From Gordius sp. MW1 (lineage: Eukaryota > Nematomorpha > Gordioida > Gordea > Gordiidae), in NCBI GenBank assembly GCA_964036665.1, contig OZ038528.1, positions 17,285,245-17,349,244 of the forward strand: DNA of 64,000 nucleotides. Reading direction: 5' to 3'. Shown here one piece after another: positions 22,233 through 33,420 of the stretch. Every line of letters starts with the position of its first letter. The first letter of the stretch is position 1. Below the pieces are notes generated by a model. That model was not told the origin of the DNA. It did no database searches and saw only the letters and a program-made list of their open reading frames with translations. A program made the position numbers and the translations under genes.

Positions 22233-23599
22233 CAGGGTTTCTTTCAGGGGGGAGCCCGGGGGGGGGGGTATTACCCCCCCTGGCAATTTCAAATACCCCC
22301 CCCCCCCCCCCGGAGAGTTTTGATTGAAGGAAGCATGAACTCAAATTCCATCATGAAGTCATAAATTATATTAATAGGCTAAAATTGAAATTCAATAAAT
22401 TATTTTAATTTGTCAATAAAAAAAATATAAAATTGGCGAAATTAAATTTTTTTTTACAAATCAGGTGGAAATAATTCATAGACATCATTTTTTAACATCT
22501 GTGAACCCTAATTTACAATCTTGAAAGTTACAAATTATCTTTAATTAAAAAATATCAATAGGTAATAAACATAAATAAATGCTTTTAGAATTATTAAATC
22601 ACTATCTTACTTATAAACTTAAAAAGAATTATTATTAATAATAGATTCTATTGTTTGTTTTTTATTGATATAATATGCTTATTTTGAATTGCAGATGTCT
22701 GGTAAATATAAAAGTACTCTTTTACACTACTTTAGTAAAAAGGAAAAGCCTAATAAAAAAGTTGGTAAATATGATTTAATTTGGAATAATTTTAATGTAT
22801 GGGTATTTGTGTTTATATAAAATAAGACATAAAGATGTTTGTTTGTAATAGGTAAAGATGGGACTGAATTAAAAAAAACTCTTGTTTTATCCCTTACTAT
22901 GGGAAATTATGGTAATTATTTTTAAGCATTCAATATTTTAAATATATATAAGTTAAAGGCAAATATTATTCTGCTCCCAACAGTAAAATTCACATGAACT
23001 CTGAAAGAGGCAAGAAAGATTTTGGTTTTAATATAGAAGTATTGTATATATTTTCATGTTTTAGGTCAAGATGAAAATTGTAATTCTGCTGGAGTGGGGA
23101 AAACTGTCTCTTCTTTTTCTTATGATAAAAATGCTGGTAATTAAAATTATGCAAGTTGTTTTTATTTTATCAATATATATTGATAAAGATGAGTGTATTG
23201 GCAGCTCTACTAATTGCTCAGTCTCTGAAAGTGAAAAACATGGGCAAAAATTAAAACTTAAACCATCATATAAATTTATGATTTCATGGACATCTAAATA
23301 CAAATGGCTAATTTTTGATGAAGCCTTAGGTGGGGCTTTATGCTCTGTCTGTTCTCTTTACAACAAAAACGATTTATTCATTCAACAAAAAACAAAGGGT
23401 GTGTTTTAATGTCCCATTTACAAATTGCAGAAAAGCGACAGGAGAAAGAGGAAAGCTATTAAAACATGATATATCACTTATATCACCAATAAAAATCAAT
23501 AAATATTATACAAAATGGTTTAGCAATTAAAAATTTCCCCCCCCCCCGGATGAAAATTCCCCCCCCCCCCCCGGAGCTTTTTTTCTGAAAGAAACCCTG
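22233..23599 (+). mobile_element. hAT transposon remnant nested in Gypsy element 1
   Basis: A 1367-bp element with inverted ends CAGGGTTTCTTTCAG and CTGAAAGAAACCCTG. It is flanked by TTGACAGT and TTGGCAGT (22225-22232 and 23600-23607), an 8-bp duplication with one change. Long G and C runs lie just inside each end. It keeps only the 5' exons of a TTF-zinc-finger-type hAT transposase, so it is an internally deleted derivative. Confidence 0.85.
22694..23520 (+). pseudogene. 5' exons of a TTF-type hAT transposase
   Basis: Several putative exons on the plus strand are separated by short GT-AG introns. Exon 1 starts MSGKYKSTLLHYFSKKEKP near 22694, a typical N-terminus of ZMYM/TTF-type hAT transposases. 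Small exons follow near 22853-22910 and 23065-23134. A longer one from about 23190 holds SYKFMISWTSKYKWLIFDE and GGALCSVCSLYNKNDLF, which is the TTF zinc-finger block. A frameshift at about 23408 precedes RKATGERGKLLKHDIS. The catalytic core and the dimerisation domain are absent. The protein would have bound element ends and DNA; this copy cannot encode an active transposase. Confidence 0.65.
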
Positions 23600-25012
23600 T
23601 TGGCAGTAACTGGTAGTCGTGAAAGTGCTCAGCAATTTTGTTTTCTTGACCCGGAATATACTTAATGGTGTTATGCCGACATCTTCCAGGCCCATCTAAT
23701 AAGTCGATTATTGTTTATTTTTGGCAAGTCTATTGACTCGCCAAACAATCTTTCAAGTGGCTTATGGTCAGTTCTTAACACAAATTTTCTCCCATACAAA
23801 TACATATGGAACTTTTCAACACCATACAGTAGGGCTCTTGCTCTCTATCAATTGGGGCATAATGCTTTTCACCATCGATTAAAGTTATTGAAGCGTATGC
23901 TATTGGCCTTTTACCCGAGTTCACTGTGTGATATAAAACAGCTGGAAAACCATTTTCGGACGCATCACATTCTAAAATTATTGGAAGAGATTTTGAATAC
24001 GGAATTAATGTCGATTGATCGGAGAGCATTGATTTTACTTTCTCAAAAGTTTTTGTGTGCTCTACTGTCCAATCCCACTTGGTTCTCGTACCAGTCAATT
24101 GATGTAATGGCGCTAAGAAGCTATGTAAGTGGGGAATAAATTTTTCATGGTAATTAACAAGTCCTAAAAAAGATCTCAGTTCATGGATGTTTCGAGGGTT
24201 GGACACTGTTTGATTGCAAGGACTTTATCTCCCGATAGACGAATTCCATTTTTATCAATTATGTGCCCCAAAAACGATATAGTGGTTCTGGTTTTACAAA
24301 ACTCAACTTTAGAAAGACGAGCTTTCATCCCTGCAGATTGCAGTTTGTTTAGAACTTTTCTCACATTTTTAACATGGTCGTCATAGCCTTTTCCACTTAT
24401 TATGATGTCATCCATGTAAACCCCAGTGTTTTCACAGTCTTTTAGAACCTATTCCATAAACCTTTGAAAAATTAGTGGGGCGCATGACAACCCAAATGGC
24501 ATTGTTTTATATTTAAATAGGCCCACATGTGTCGCAATGACTAGTATTTTTTGGGAATCAATGTGCACAGGGAGCTGTAAAGAAGCATCTCGCATATCGA
24601 TTTTTGTGTATATTGAACCTCCTTCAATCTTTCCCATGATGTCCTCAAAAGTTGGAATTATTTGAAAATCATTAAGAATGAATTTGTTTAAGGTAACTTT
24701 GAAATCTGCACATATCCTAATATCTCCATTACTTTTGCGGACATTGACGGTTGGGGTACTCCATATAACTTGTGTTTCACATGGATCCACTTCTTCAATT
24801 ACACCCATTTGTAGTAACCTATTTATTTCAAATTCAATTGGTTTTCTTAGTGGAAACGGGACCCTTCTAGCCGGTAAGGCAATGGGTCTAGCATCATCTC
24901 TTAATTGAATTTTAACCGATATATTCTTAACTGATGCTGGACTTTTATCAAATAATAACGGAAATTATTTGTCGAAAGATATTAATGAATTACTATCATT
25001 TAACTTTCTGAT
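23600..25012 (-). pseudogene. Reverse transcriptase and RNase H of Gypsy element 1
   Basis: The RT lies at about 24890-24176. It has SNGDIRICADFK, IYTKIDMRDASLQLPVHIDS (first catalytic D), FKYKTMPFGLSCAPLIFQRFM, and MDDIIISGKGYDDHV (the DD pair, at 24415-24370). FLGHIIDKNGIRL marks the end of the thumb. RNase H at 24206-23775 has PIILECDASENGFPAVLYH and GKRPIAYAS. Frames change around 24440 and 24200, and the hAT insertion cuts the polyprotein at 23599. The active-site residues are still readable. The enzyme copies element RNA into DNA. Confidence 0.85.
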
Positions 25013-25014
25013 TT

Positions 25015-25627
25015 TTACTTCTTGTGGAATATTAATCCGAATTTTATAATCCATGGTAATCCAAACAAGGGGACATCATCTGTCTTTGTAACCACAGCTG
25101 TCAAATTATGATTAATTTTCCCCATCTGGACATTTAATAATGTTTTGCCCAGCGTTTCTACTGGCTGGTTACCATAAGCTTTGGGAGACATACATTTGGT
25201 CAATCTGGGTCTGCCTATTTGTTTCCCCATTTTAAGGTTGATAAGACTAATCTGAGCCCCCGTGTCATATTCTATTATGAAATTTTGACCATTTAATTTA
25301 ACCTCTAGTGTGGCTCGTTTAGATAATTGACATACACGCTTGATAGAATCACCAGAATCATCATTATCATTTTCGAGAGTCATTTGATTTAATGCACTAC
25401 GACAAGCTATAGCAAAATAACCTTTCTTTTGACATCTGAAGCATGTTGCTGTAAAGGCTGGACAACGAAATTTTGCATGTTGTTTTAGACACACATTTAA
25501 ATAATGTTTTGTTATCATTCTTGTTGTGATCATTCAACTGTTTCTTAGTGTCATATTTTAGTTTAAAAAGTCTTTCCTCAGAATCACCATTTATCTCTAC
25601 TTTAGCTCTCTCCATACATAAAGCCAT
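25015..25627 (-). pseudogene. Gag zinc-knuckle and protease region of Gypsy element 1
   Basis: Overlapping frames hold a degenerate knuckle (CPAFTATCFRCQKKGYFAIAC) and the retropepsin motif FIIEYDTGAQISLINLKMG (DTG, about 25285-25230), followed by PLFGLPWIIKFGL. A frameshift near 25510 separates it from the upstream Gag. The protease would process the polyprotein during particle maturation. Confidence 0.8.
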
Positions 25628-25668
25628 ATTTATTATTCTTTCAAACGTAAGGGGCTTGCCTTCCTCAT

Positions 25669-26148
25669 CTAGAGTATCAGGTATTTTGTCTTAAGTTCCA
25701 TCTCTAGTTGTTTAAATTTAAGGGCAAAGATAAAATGATCTCGGGCTCTTTCATCAAAGTCATGCTTGTATGCACATTTACTTAAGCATATTCTAATTCT
25801 TTTTGACAATTCTAAAATACTTTCACCAGGCAATCTGCTTAAGTACATCAAATCTAACCTATGAGCAAAAATAGTTTTCATTGGTTGATATCTTTGATAT
25901 AAGGCCTTTTCAATATTTTCCCATTTTGCATCATTTAAAGTCATGGGATATAAAATTTCCCTCAGTTCCTTGATTATTGGCAATCCTATGTATGCCAAAA
26001 CTATCTTCTTTTTAACTATTGGACTAGATTTAATTCCTTTTATGTCTAGGATGGCATCTAAATTGTACAGATAATCTTCAATTGAATGAATTTCTGGATT
26101 AAATTCAGCCATGGATATTCTTTTCAGTTGCTCATCCATTCTTGGCAT
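25669..26148 (-). CDS. Gag of Gypsy element 1
   Basis: A 159-residue frame starting MPRMDEQLKRISMAEFNPEI just after the putative primer-binding site. It contains SIEDYLYNLDAILDIKG and AHRLDLMYLSRLPGESILEL, a capsid-like segment typical of Ty3/Gypsy Gag. It parallels the Gag fragment at 11777. The frame ends at 25669, just before the knuckle region, so Gag is split from its C-terminus by a frameshift or stop. Confidence 0.75.
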   Translation of the reverse strand: MPRMDEQLKRISMAEFNPEIHSIEDYLYNLDAILDIKGIKSSPIVKKKIVLAYIGLPIIKELREILYPMTLNDAKWENIEKALYQRYQPMKTIFAHRLDLMYLSRLPGESILELSKRIRICLSKCAYKHDFDERARDHFIFALKFKQLEMELKTKYLIL

Positions 26149-26180
26149 ATATATTTATAATAGTTTTGCCTCGTCGCCAA

Positions 26181-26330
26181 TAAAACAAAGCTTGAAGTTC
26201 CGATTTATAGTTTATTCAAATATAACATAAGATCATAATAATGCGCAATTGATTACATTGTCACGTGTTAATGCTATGTTGTTTTATATAAATATATTTA
26301 GGTAATAACATTGTATAATCATTTATTACA
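26181..26330 (-). repeat. 5' LTR of Gypsy element 1
   Basis: 150 bp; on the minus strand it begins TGTAATAAATGATTATAC. It pairs with 20723-20871. The unusual end TTTTA, instead of CA, precedes the primer-binding site. Confidence 0.9.
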
Positions 26331-27450
26331 TTTTTAAATTTCCCAAATGTGTACAGTATAAGTATTTAAGTTTAAGATTTGTAATACATAGCAAAATGTC
26401 ATGTTTAGATTTTTAGGGTTAGAAACTAAGTTATTTTGAAATTTCCCAAAATGTGTACAGTATAAGTATTTAAGTTTAAGATTTGTAATATATAGCAAAA
26501 TGATATGTTTATATACATTAAAAACTAAGTTATTTTCAAATTTCCCAAAATGTGTACAGTATAAGTAATTAAGTTTAAGATTTGTAATACATAGCAAAAT
26601 GTCATGTTTATATAGATTTTTAGGGTTAGAAACTAAGTTATTTTCAAATTTCCCAAAATGTGTACAGCACAAGTAATTAAGTTTAAGATTTGTTACATAG
26701 CAAAATGTCATGTTTATATAGATTTTTAGGATTAAACTCTAAGTTATTTTCAAATTTCCCCAAATGTGTACAGTATAAGTATTTAGGTTTAAGATTTGTA
26801 ATACATAGCAAAATGTCATGTTTAGATAGACTTTTAGGTTAGAAACTAAGTTATTTTCAAATTTCAATGTGTACAGTATAAGTAATTAAGTTTAAGATTT
26901 GTAATACAAAATGTCATGTTTATATGGATTTTTAGGAATAGAAACTAAGTTATTTTCAAATTTCCCAAAATGTGTACAGTGTAAGTAATTAAGTTTAAGA
27001 TTTGTAATACATAGCAAAATGTCATGTATATATAGATTTTTAGGGTTAGAAACTAAGTTATTATCAAATTTCCCAATATGGGTACAGTATAAGTATTTAA
27101 GTTTAAGATTTGTAATACATAGCAAAATGTCATGTATATATAGATTTTTAGGATTAGAAACTAAGTTATTTTCAAATTTCCCAAATGTGTACAGTATAAG
27201 TATTTAGGTTAAGATTTGTAATACATAGCAAAATGTCATGTTTATATAGATTTTTAGGTTAGAAACTAAGTTATTTTCAAATTTCCCAAAATGTGTACAG
27301 TATAAGTATTTAAGTTTAAGATTTTTAATAAATAGCAAAATGTCATATTTATATAGATTTTTAGGGGTAGAAACTAATTATTTTCAAATTTGTAATATTT
27401 ACCAAAATGTTATTGTTATGTTTAAGATTCTTAGGGTTAGAAATTGTTAT
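26331..27450. repeat. Tandem array of ~107-bp units (about ten copies)
   Basis: The unit is roughly AAATTTCCCAAAATGTGTAC, AGTATAAGTATTTAAGTTTA, AGATTTGTAATACATAGCAA, AATGTCATGTTTATATAGAT and TTTTAGGGTTAGAAACTAAG plus TTATTTTC. The TGTACAG block recurs at about 26347, 26454, 26553, 26660, 26765, 26870, 26972, 27075, 27187 and 27292. A decayed partial unit follows to 27450. Open frames within it are artefacts of the repeat. Confidence 0.95.
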
Positions 27451-28098
27451 TTTCTATATTATAAAAGATCAGCACAGTCTGCAGCAACATGTGATTTTTG
27501 AAGGGTGTAACCAATTCTGACCCCCACATAATTTATAATTAAATTTTTTTAAGTGGGTTCTAAAAATGTTGTGATTAATAACAGATGTAGGGGGTTTTAC
27601 CCAACATTTTTAGAATGAATGTTGTATACAAAGTGGATACAACATTAAATGTAAGAATTAGGGAGTAAAATTAGTTTACGGCTTTAGTTATATTACTTCA
27701 GCGTTTAAATTGACTATAAACTCTAGCACATTATACAATTTACACTCTGATATACAATATTCTATTATATTCTTATATTTAAGATTAATATATGTTGTGC
27801 CATTCTTGCCTTACAAAGAAAACTACAATATTATCACTTTATAATCCAATATAAAATAATTTGGCACATTCATGCATTTTCTTTAAGTAGTTAAATATTG
27901 TGCTATTTATAGCTTTTTATATTTATATTCATTATAACATTATGCAGATTTAATTTTATAATCGTATGTTCATATATTTTAAAAGCACCGTGAAATGTGA
28001 GATTGTGTTTCATTTAGGCGTGTGGCATTTAGTCATGGTACCTTAACGACGACTTTTTGTTCAGTTGTATGGTTGTCAGTAGACTCGGATTCATCACA
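27451..28098. other. AT-rich DNA upstream of the four-exon gene
   Basis: No ORF or repeat is supported. The last 100-200 bp would hold the promoter of the gene starting at 28099, but no motif stands out. Confidence 0.35.
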
Positions 28099-28631
28099 AT
28101 GCAACGCTACCCGAAAAATTTGCAAGATTCTACAGATTTTGAAATAAATAATTTGTCTCCTGGAATTTCTAATAAAATAATTAATGGGTTAGTATAACTT
28201 TTTTTATTTTCACATAAATTTAGGTTGGTTAAAATACAAGACGAAATAACTGTTTCTCACCCTTTATGTATTGCACAAAAAATAGTAAATATTTGCTTAC
28301 ATCTATAATTTCCTAATCAGGAGAAAAAAGATCAAGATAGCCCTTTTTTTGATATGTCACCTGGACTTAAACTTAAGCTCAAAATGGAAAGGAAACTTAC
28401 TGAACAGGTTATTTATATATTTTGCTTATTTATTTCCAACAGATTCAACCTTTATCTTGTCTCAGTTCTGCAAACCCATCACTAAATGTGTTGACTGGAA
28501 ATGATACTTCAATAGATTTTAATGATATTTTGAACAGTAAAATTAACTCTCTTATATTATATTTTGTAGACATGAGGGAACAATGTCCTGAACCAAGATT
28601 TGCCATTGAAAAGCAATTTAAGTTACTGTAA
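28099..28631 (+). CDS. Small four-exon gene of unknown function, 141 aa
   Basis: Exons are 28099-28187, 28224-28284, 28321-28407 and 28443-28631. The introns are only 35-36 bp, all GT-AG, and phases 2, 0 and 0 join to 426 bp ending in TAA. The protein begins MQRYPKNLQDSTDFEINNLS. It contains a charged stretch FDMSPGLKLKLKMERKLTEQ, likely helical, and ends PRFAIEKQFKLL. There is no signal peptide or membrane segment. AATAAA at about 28676 provides a fitting poly(A) signal. Four exons of very short introns that keep one frame are hard to explain by chance, so I regard it as a real host gene. I do not recognise the family. Confidence 0.7.
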
Positions 28632-28673
28632 AAGCTTAAAATACTTGCTTACTTATAATTTATATGTTTTTTT

Positions 28674-28682
28674 TTCAATAAA
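28674..28682 (+). terminator. Poly(A) signal of the four-exon gene
   Basis: AATAAA lies about 45 bp after the stop codon, in a T-rich context. Confidence 0.5.
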
Positions 28683-29659
28683 AAGTATCCTTTACTTTTA
28701 ATCAATAAATTTGTGTTATTATTTGTGTATAAAATTTTTTTAACCCACTTTCTTATATAGGAATAATCCTATTTCTTAATTCAAGTTAAAGTTCAATTGT
28801 TTTCTGATAAACTAATTAGGTTATGCATTTAAATTATATATGCTAACTCATTTATAAAAAGCACAAAATATGTATCTATCAAATCTTTGATTGTTGCTGT
28901 AGGTGTTTATATTAATATCTGCAATTTTCTTTGTGTTGAGTGACCTCTATTATAAACCTTTTTCTATTAATGGCTGATTATCTGAATTTAGGTTTGTGTG
29001 CCCCAAATTTCACTCAAAGCTAATCTAGGAAGTTTGGCATAAAAATCATTTAATTTTGTAACTCAAAAACCTGTTTATTTTGAATTAAACAAAGGTTAAA
29101 AATAAGCTTTTATTATAATAAAATTAGATTTGTATGCTGCAAAATTGGAAGGAATGACAATTTAGAAATAGCTTTAAATCAAAATGTGTTAAATTTAAAA
29201 AGGTCACAATTTCACATCTTATGCAAGTAATAATGTAAGGATATTAAAATTCAGGTCTTTAATTTTTTGTTACTGGTAGCCCTAGCAGCCTTTGAATATA
29301 AATTCTATAGGTTTCTAACTTGTTTGTTCATCTTATACAGAATGACAAATCATTACTTTTTCCTTATAATGCTAATTTGAAGCTTCAAAGGTTTTAAACA
29401 TTGAAGTGAATTAGAAAATACCCTCATTGACATGCTAAATTCTTGCCAAAGCATATGTCGCCTATCCAACATTATCGTGGTTACTACTAGAGCCCTGCAA
29501 ATTTTTTGGTCTGAGGGCAGCACTTTTTTTATTGTGCCCTGTAGCCTATCAAACTTTTTTTTAAATGTAATTTTAATTTTTTATATTCAAAATACCCACC
29601 CGCATCTTTCATTTGACATAAAAATAATTTGTCTCTAAAATTAGTAAAATCACTAAACT
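28683..29659. other. AT-rich intergenic DNA
   Basis: I see no supported gene or repeat. Confidence 0.4.
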
Positions 29660-30760
29660 TTTTTATGTTTGAACATCTTGACTCCAATCCCGCACACTAG
29701 TAGGAGAGAATGGGTGATCATTCAAAGCTTTTGAAAGAGAACGCTCTTTCCCTTTCCTTCAGTGGCGTAAAAGTAAATAAGGGGGGCTGTTTTTTGATTA
29801 ATAACTAAATTAAATGGGTTAAAATATTTTGGTTACATCAAAGATTTAAGGCAAAAAACCTCGAAACATAATATATACATTTAATTTGATTAAATTTTTG
29901 ACAAAATGCGTTGTAAATTTTTTTGCCGCCCCTTCTCTCGTGAAAATCCTGACTGCGCGCCTGCTTTCCTTCCTTCGCATCCCTTACGATGTATATTTTT
30001 TCGCCACACTTGCATTTAATTTTGCCCCTTTTTTTAATTTGGTCGCTTTGGTCAGAGGATTTTTCGATTTATTTGACAAATTTTTTGATAAAAACGTGGT
30101 CTAAATTTTAAAATTATTGCGTGGAATTTTGAATAAAAAACTGTTATTTTTTAAGTTTAAAATTATGAAATTTTTTACAAAATTGGTTAGATGAATGAAA
30201 TATTTTTAAAAGTTGTTTTAAAAAATAATTTAGTTATTACATTTTTTGCATACATATACTTTATGAAATAGGTAAAAAATTAGAATGAACAAATTTAAAA
30301 GTTCAAATAAATATTGAATTTAAACCTTAAAATTATAGAAAAAATTAATAAAAATGTCACTCTATATTTTGAACTTGCGACCAAGTTTTTTTGCTTTTTT
30401 TGAAATGGTCCCTTTAAAACAGCAAAAAAAATAACCACCAAATTTAAAAAAAATTATAATCTTTAACTTAAAAAAATAACGTTTTTATAATCAAATTTCC
30501 ACTCAATTATTTAAAAATTTCGGCCACGTTTTTTTATCAAAAAACTTGGCAAAAAAAGCAACAAATTTCTGATAAAAACCACCAAATTATAAAAATAAGC
30601 AATATCAAATGCAAGAGTGGCGAAAATTTATACATGTTAAGGGAGGGAATAAGTTGTATGCGAACTAGGGAGAAGAGCGTTCTCTTTCAAAAGCTTTGAT
30701 TGATCACCCTTTCTCTCCTACCAGTGTGATGAAGGGGAGTCAAGATGTTCAAACACAAAG
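29660..30760. mobile_element. Foldback-type element with long inverted arms
   Basis: The left arm (about 29662-29757) contains GAACATCTTGACTCC and GCTTTTGAAAGAGAACGCTC. The right arm (about 30664-30756) contains GAGCGTTCTCTTTCAAAAGC and GGAGTCAAGATGTTC. Pairing continues inward at lower identity, for example TTCGCCACACTTGCATTTAA (about 30000) against GCAAATGCAAGAGTGGCGAA-like sequence at about 30605. The whole element can therefore fold into one long hairpin. No coding capacity and no clear target duplication were seen. Confidence 0.75.
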
Positions 30761-30972
30761 AAAAACGCTGTATAAACCGTCTGGTAGATCAGAGCTGGAA
30801 AAGTATGCACATGAATGACCTGGCTAAAAGTCATATTAGATGGGACTTCAAATCATTCAAAAATTAAAAAAAATTCTATATAGTTGTGTGAAGTGTGAAC
30901 ATTACAGAATCATTAATTTTTAATAATACCGCAGTTCACTTTATTAAATATTATAGAAAACAATACAAAAAA

Positions 30973-31098
30973 CATGGGGGTAGCCAGGATAAAGGGGGCA
31001 GAATGATTATTTTTTGATATTTTAGTCAAAATTATATTAAATTTGGATTTAAAGGGGGGGGGACCGCTCCTACCTGCCTGCTCCTGGCTACGCCCATG
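30973..31098. mobile_element. hAT-like MITE, CATGGGCGTAGCCAGG family
   Basis: The ends are CATGGGGGTAGCCAGG and CTGGCTACGCCCATG. Flanks ACAAAAAA and CAAAAGAA are only roughly alike, so the target duplication is decayed. Confidence 0.8.
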
Positions 31099-31739
31099 CA
31101 AAAGAATGTACTGTACCACAATCTACTTTTAGAATATGAAAATAGATAAAAAAAAAAGTTGTTAAATATTTGAACATTTTTGCAATAAAATTTGGGAATG
31201 GCAGGGGGACCGTTCATTGCAATTTTTCATCATTAAGTCCTGAGCACTCCCCGTATCTGTATGTATACCTAAATTGTTTTTCTCCTACTCAATCAATTAT
31301 ACACTGCACTGCATGAGTTTTTTTAACGTCCTACCCACCCATCTCAAAAACATAAAAGAGTTTAAAAATTAATTTCCCAATAGATATTTACATAAAAACG
31401 CTCAACAGGTATCTGAAATGTAATGTCCGGCAGAGACCAGAAAATCCCGGCCCACGGGACGGGCTAGGTAACTGTCTTAAATCTTAATTTCGGGCAAGCA
31501 CGCTGATAAGATTCGGGCATAATTAAATAAAGAATAGTATATTATTTCGTCACTTTTTTATATTGTATATCGAAAATGCTTAAAATGTTAAAATAACATA
31601 ATTTTGCCACCCCTTTTCAAGTTATTTTTATAATCTTTGCCCGACTCCATTTCTTTCAGATCCCTAGCTACGTTTTGGAAATGATTGAATTTCTTTCTGA
31701 TATACTTATTTTAACTATTTTTGCTACTTAAAACTCTTC

Positions 31740-33420
31740 ATAATCTAAGCCATCCTTTTTAGGTCAATATGTAGCATCGAGCCGATATATGTAAACTTGT
31801 CTACATTTGAAACTTGAGATGGTCATCAAAGCGATAAGGAGCTTGTGACGTTTATTTCCGAGTATAAAGTTTTTCTCGTTGACTATTAAATCATATCCAG
31901 CTAAGCGTGATGACCACGCTTTGGCTTCTTCAATACTTTCACTCACCTTTGTCTCCTTGCATTATACTATTTCATAAGCATATAGCATACACTGCAAAGT
32001 CAGATTTTTTCAACCCGAACCCGACCCGACCCGGAATTTTTTTAAGGTTTTTAACCCGAGCCCGACCCAACCCGAAAGCATTTTAAAATTTTCAACCCGA
32101 GCCCGACCCGACCCGAAAGCATTTTCAAATTTTTAACCGGGATCCGCCCGACCCGAAAGCGTTTAATTTTTTTACCGAATCCCTCCCGAACGCGTACAAA
32201 TTTTGGTATCCAACGCGAGTAAGAAAAATTGCAGTGTGCATGATGGGCGTAGTTAGGGCTGGCAGGGACGGGCGGCTGCCCCCCTTTAACTCTAAAAAAT
32301 CTTTGAACTTTTATCAAATTATGGGGTAAAATTTAAAAAAGTGTTATTTGGCCCTTCCCTTACTCATCATTGCCTCCCTCCCCATGGCGGTGTGTAAAAT
32401 TTAATCGACAAATAAAAGTGCGATTTGCGAAACTAATTGATACCACAGATTTTGATTACTAATTTTATTTGAATTATTTATTATAGAGATATATAAATAT
32501 GATAACATCTACAATATCGAGTCACACTTAATTTGAAATATATAGTTTTGCAAATGAACCAGTTATTAAATTAAACTTACTTAAATTTGTTTTATGAATG
32601 TATGTTTATGTAGTTTGAATTAATAATGAACTACCACTTTACATTATTTAAATACAATTTAAAATATTATTTTCTTGATATATTTTATCTTTCGCGAGTC
32701 AAATTTGAATTTGCGTCCAAATCCAAAACAATCAAAAATTTAAAGGAATTTAATTAACTGAAAGAATGATTTTCAATTATACATTTCGATATTAATTAAA
32801 AAATATTATATATAATAGCATTAATTTAAAAGATATGTCCCGTGTATTTTGCATTGTAAGATTTATAACCTTTGACCCGACACTTTAAATCCAACCCGCC
32901 CGACCCGAAAGCATATTAAAATTTTCAACCCGAACCCAACCCGACCCGAAAACATTTTAAAATTTTCAATCCGAACCCGACCCGAAGACATTTCAAAATT
33001 TTTACCCGACCCGCCGTGCAGATCTCTAGCATACACCTAGGAGATGGCTATGAATTTCTCGCGTTTTCATGTCCATATGTTGAAGAAAAATGGACTTTGA
33101 GCAGATCCTTTATGTAATCCAACTTCGACTCGTAAAGGTTTAGAGTTCCCAATTATCGTTATAACGCATGAATTTGAGACTTCATAACTATTTTTCTTAA
33201 GCTGTACATATGCGTCAGACATATATTATACTTTCTTAGGCCTCACCATATTAAGTCGGTAGGGACCCTGTCATAAGCTTTCTCTAAGTCAATTTAGACC
33301 ATATGTAGGTCTATTATCACCCATATTTATACAAGGTCGGGTCGATTGTGAATTTGAGGACACAAACCGAATTTTCCATCTCGTTTTTTAGCCTTTTTAC
33401 TACGATCCTTTCCATAAGTT
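31740..33420 (-). pseudogene. Second RTE-type LINE fragment, split by a hAT-like element
   Basis: The upstream part (33420-33037, minus) has ERIVVKRLKNEM, TYIWSKLT and a SKLDYIKDLLKVHF segment that matches the GLHQGSALSPF block of the other LINE. The downstream part (31984-31740) has ESIEEAKAWSSRLAGYDLIV and KCRQVYIYRLDA, equivalent to EEAEKWSKRLAGYGL and PQVDRFTYLDS in the copy at 18500. The FADD box is again not visible. Stops are frequent. The interruption is the element at 31993-33028. Confidence 0.75.
31993..33028. mobile_element. GGGTCGGGTTC-rich hAT-like element, copy 1
   Basis: A 1036-bp element flanked by the perfect 8-bp repeat GCATACAC (31985-31992 and 33029-33036). The right end is GTGCAGATCTCTA. 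The left end begins TGCAAAGTC and seems to lack the outer 8 bp seen in copy 2. Both ends carry repeated CCCGACCCGAACCCG-type motifs. The interior includes a decayed GGGCGTAGCC-type MITE (about 32236-32391). It is inserted in the minus-strand LINE. Confidence 0.85.

Larger units (their letters stand above)
20723..26330 (-). mobile_element. Ty3/Gypsy LTR retrotransposon 1, interrupted
   Basis: The element runs on the minus strand: LTR, gag, protease, RT, RNase H, integrase, LTR. Removing the 1367-bp hAT insertion leaves about 4.24 kb, close to Gypsy element 2. LTRs are about 96 percent alike by eye, so insertion was recent, but coding frames are broken at several points. After the 5' LTR comes TTGGCGACGAGGC, a likely primer-binding site. 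Flanking TTTTT on both sides could be the 5-bp target duplication but is low complexity. It landed at a unit boundary of a ~107-bp tandem array. Confidence 0.9.

Noticed and set aside
26334-27207. Open frames with repeated LKLNYLYCTHFGKFENNL-type sequence
   Set aside because: They are translations of the ~107-bp tandem array; phase breaks and stops vary between units.
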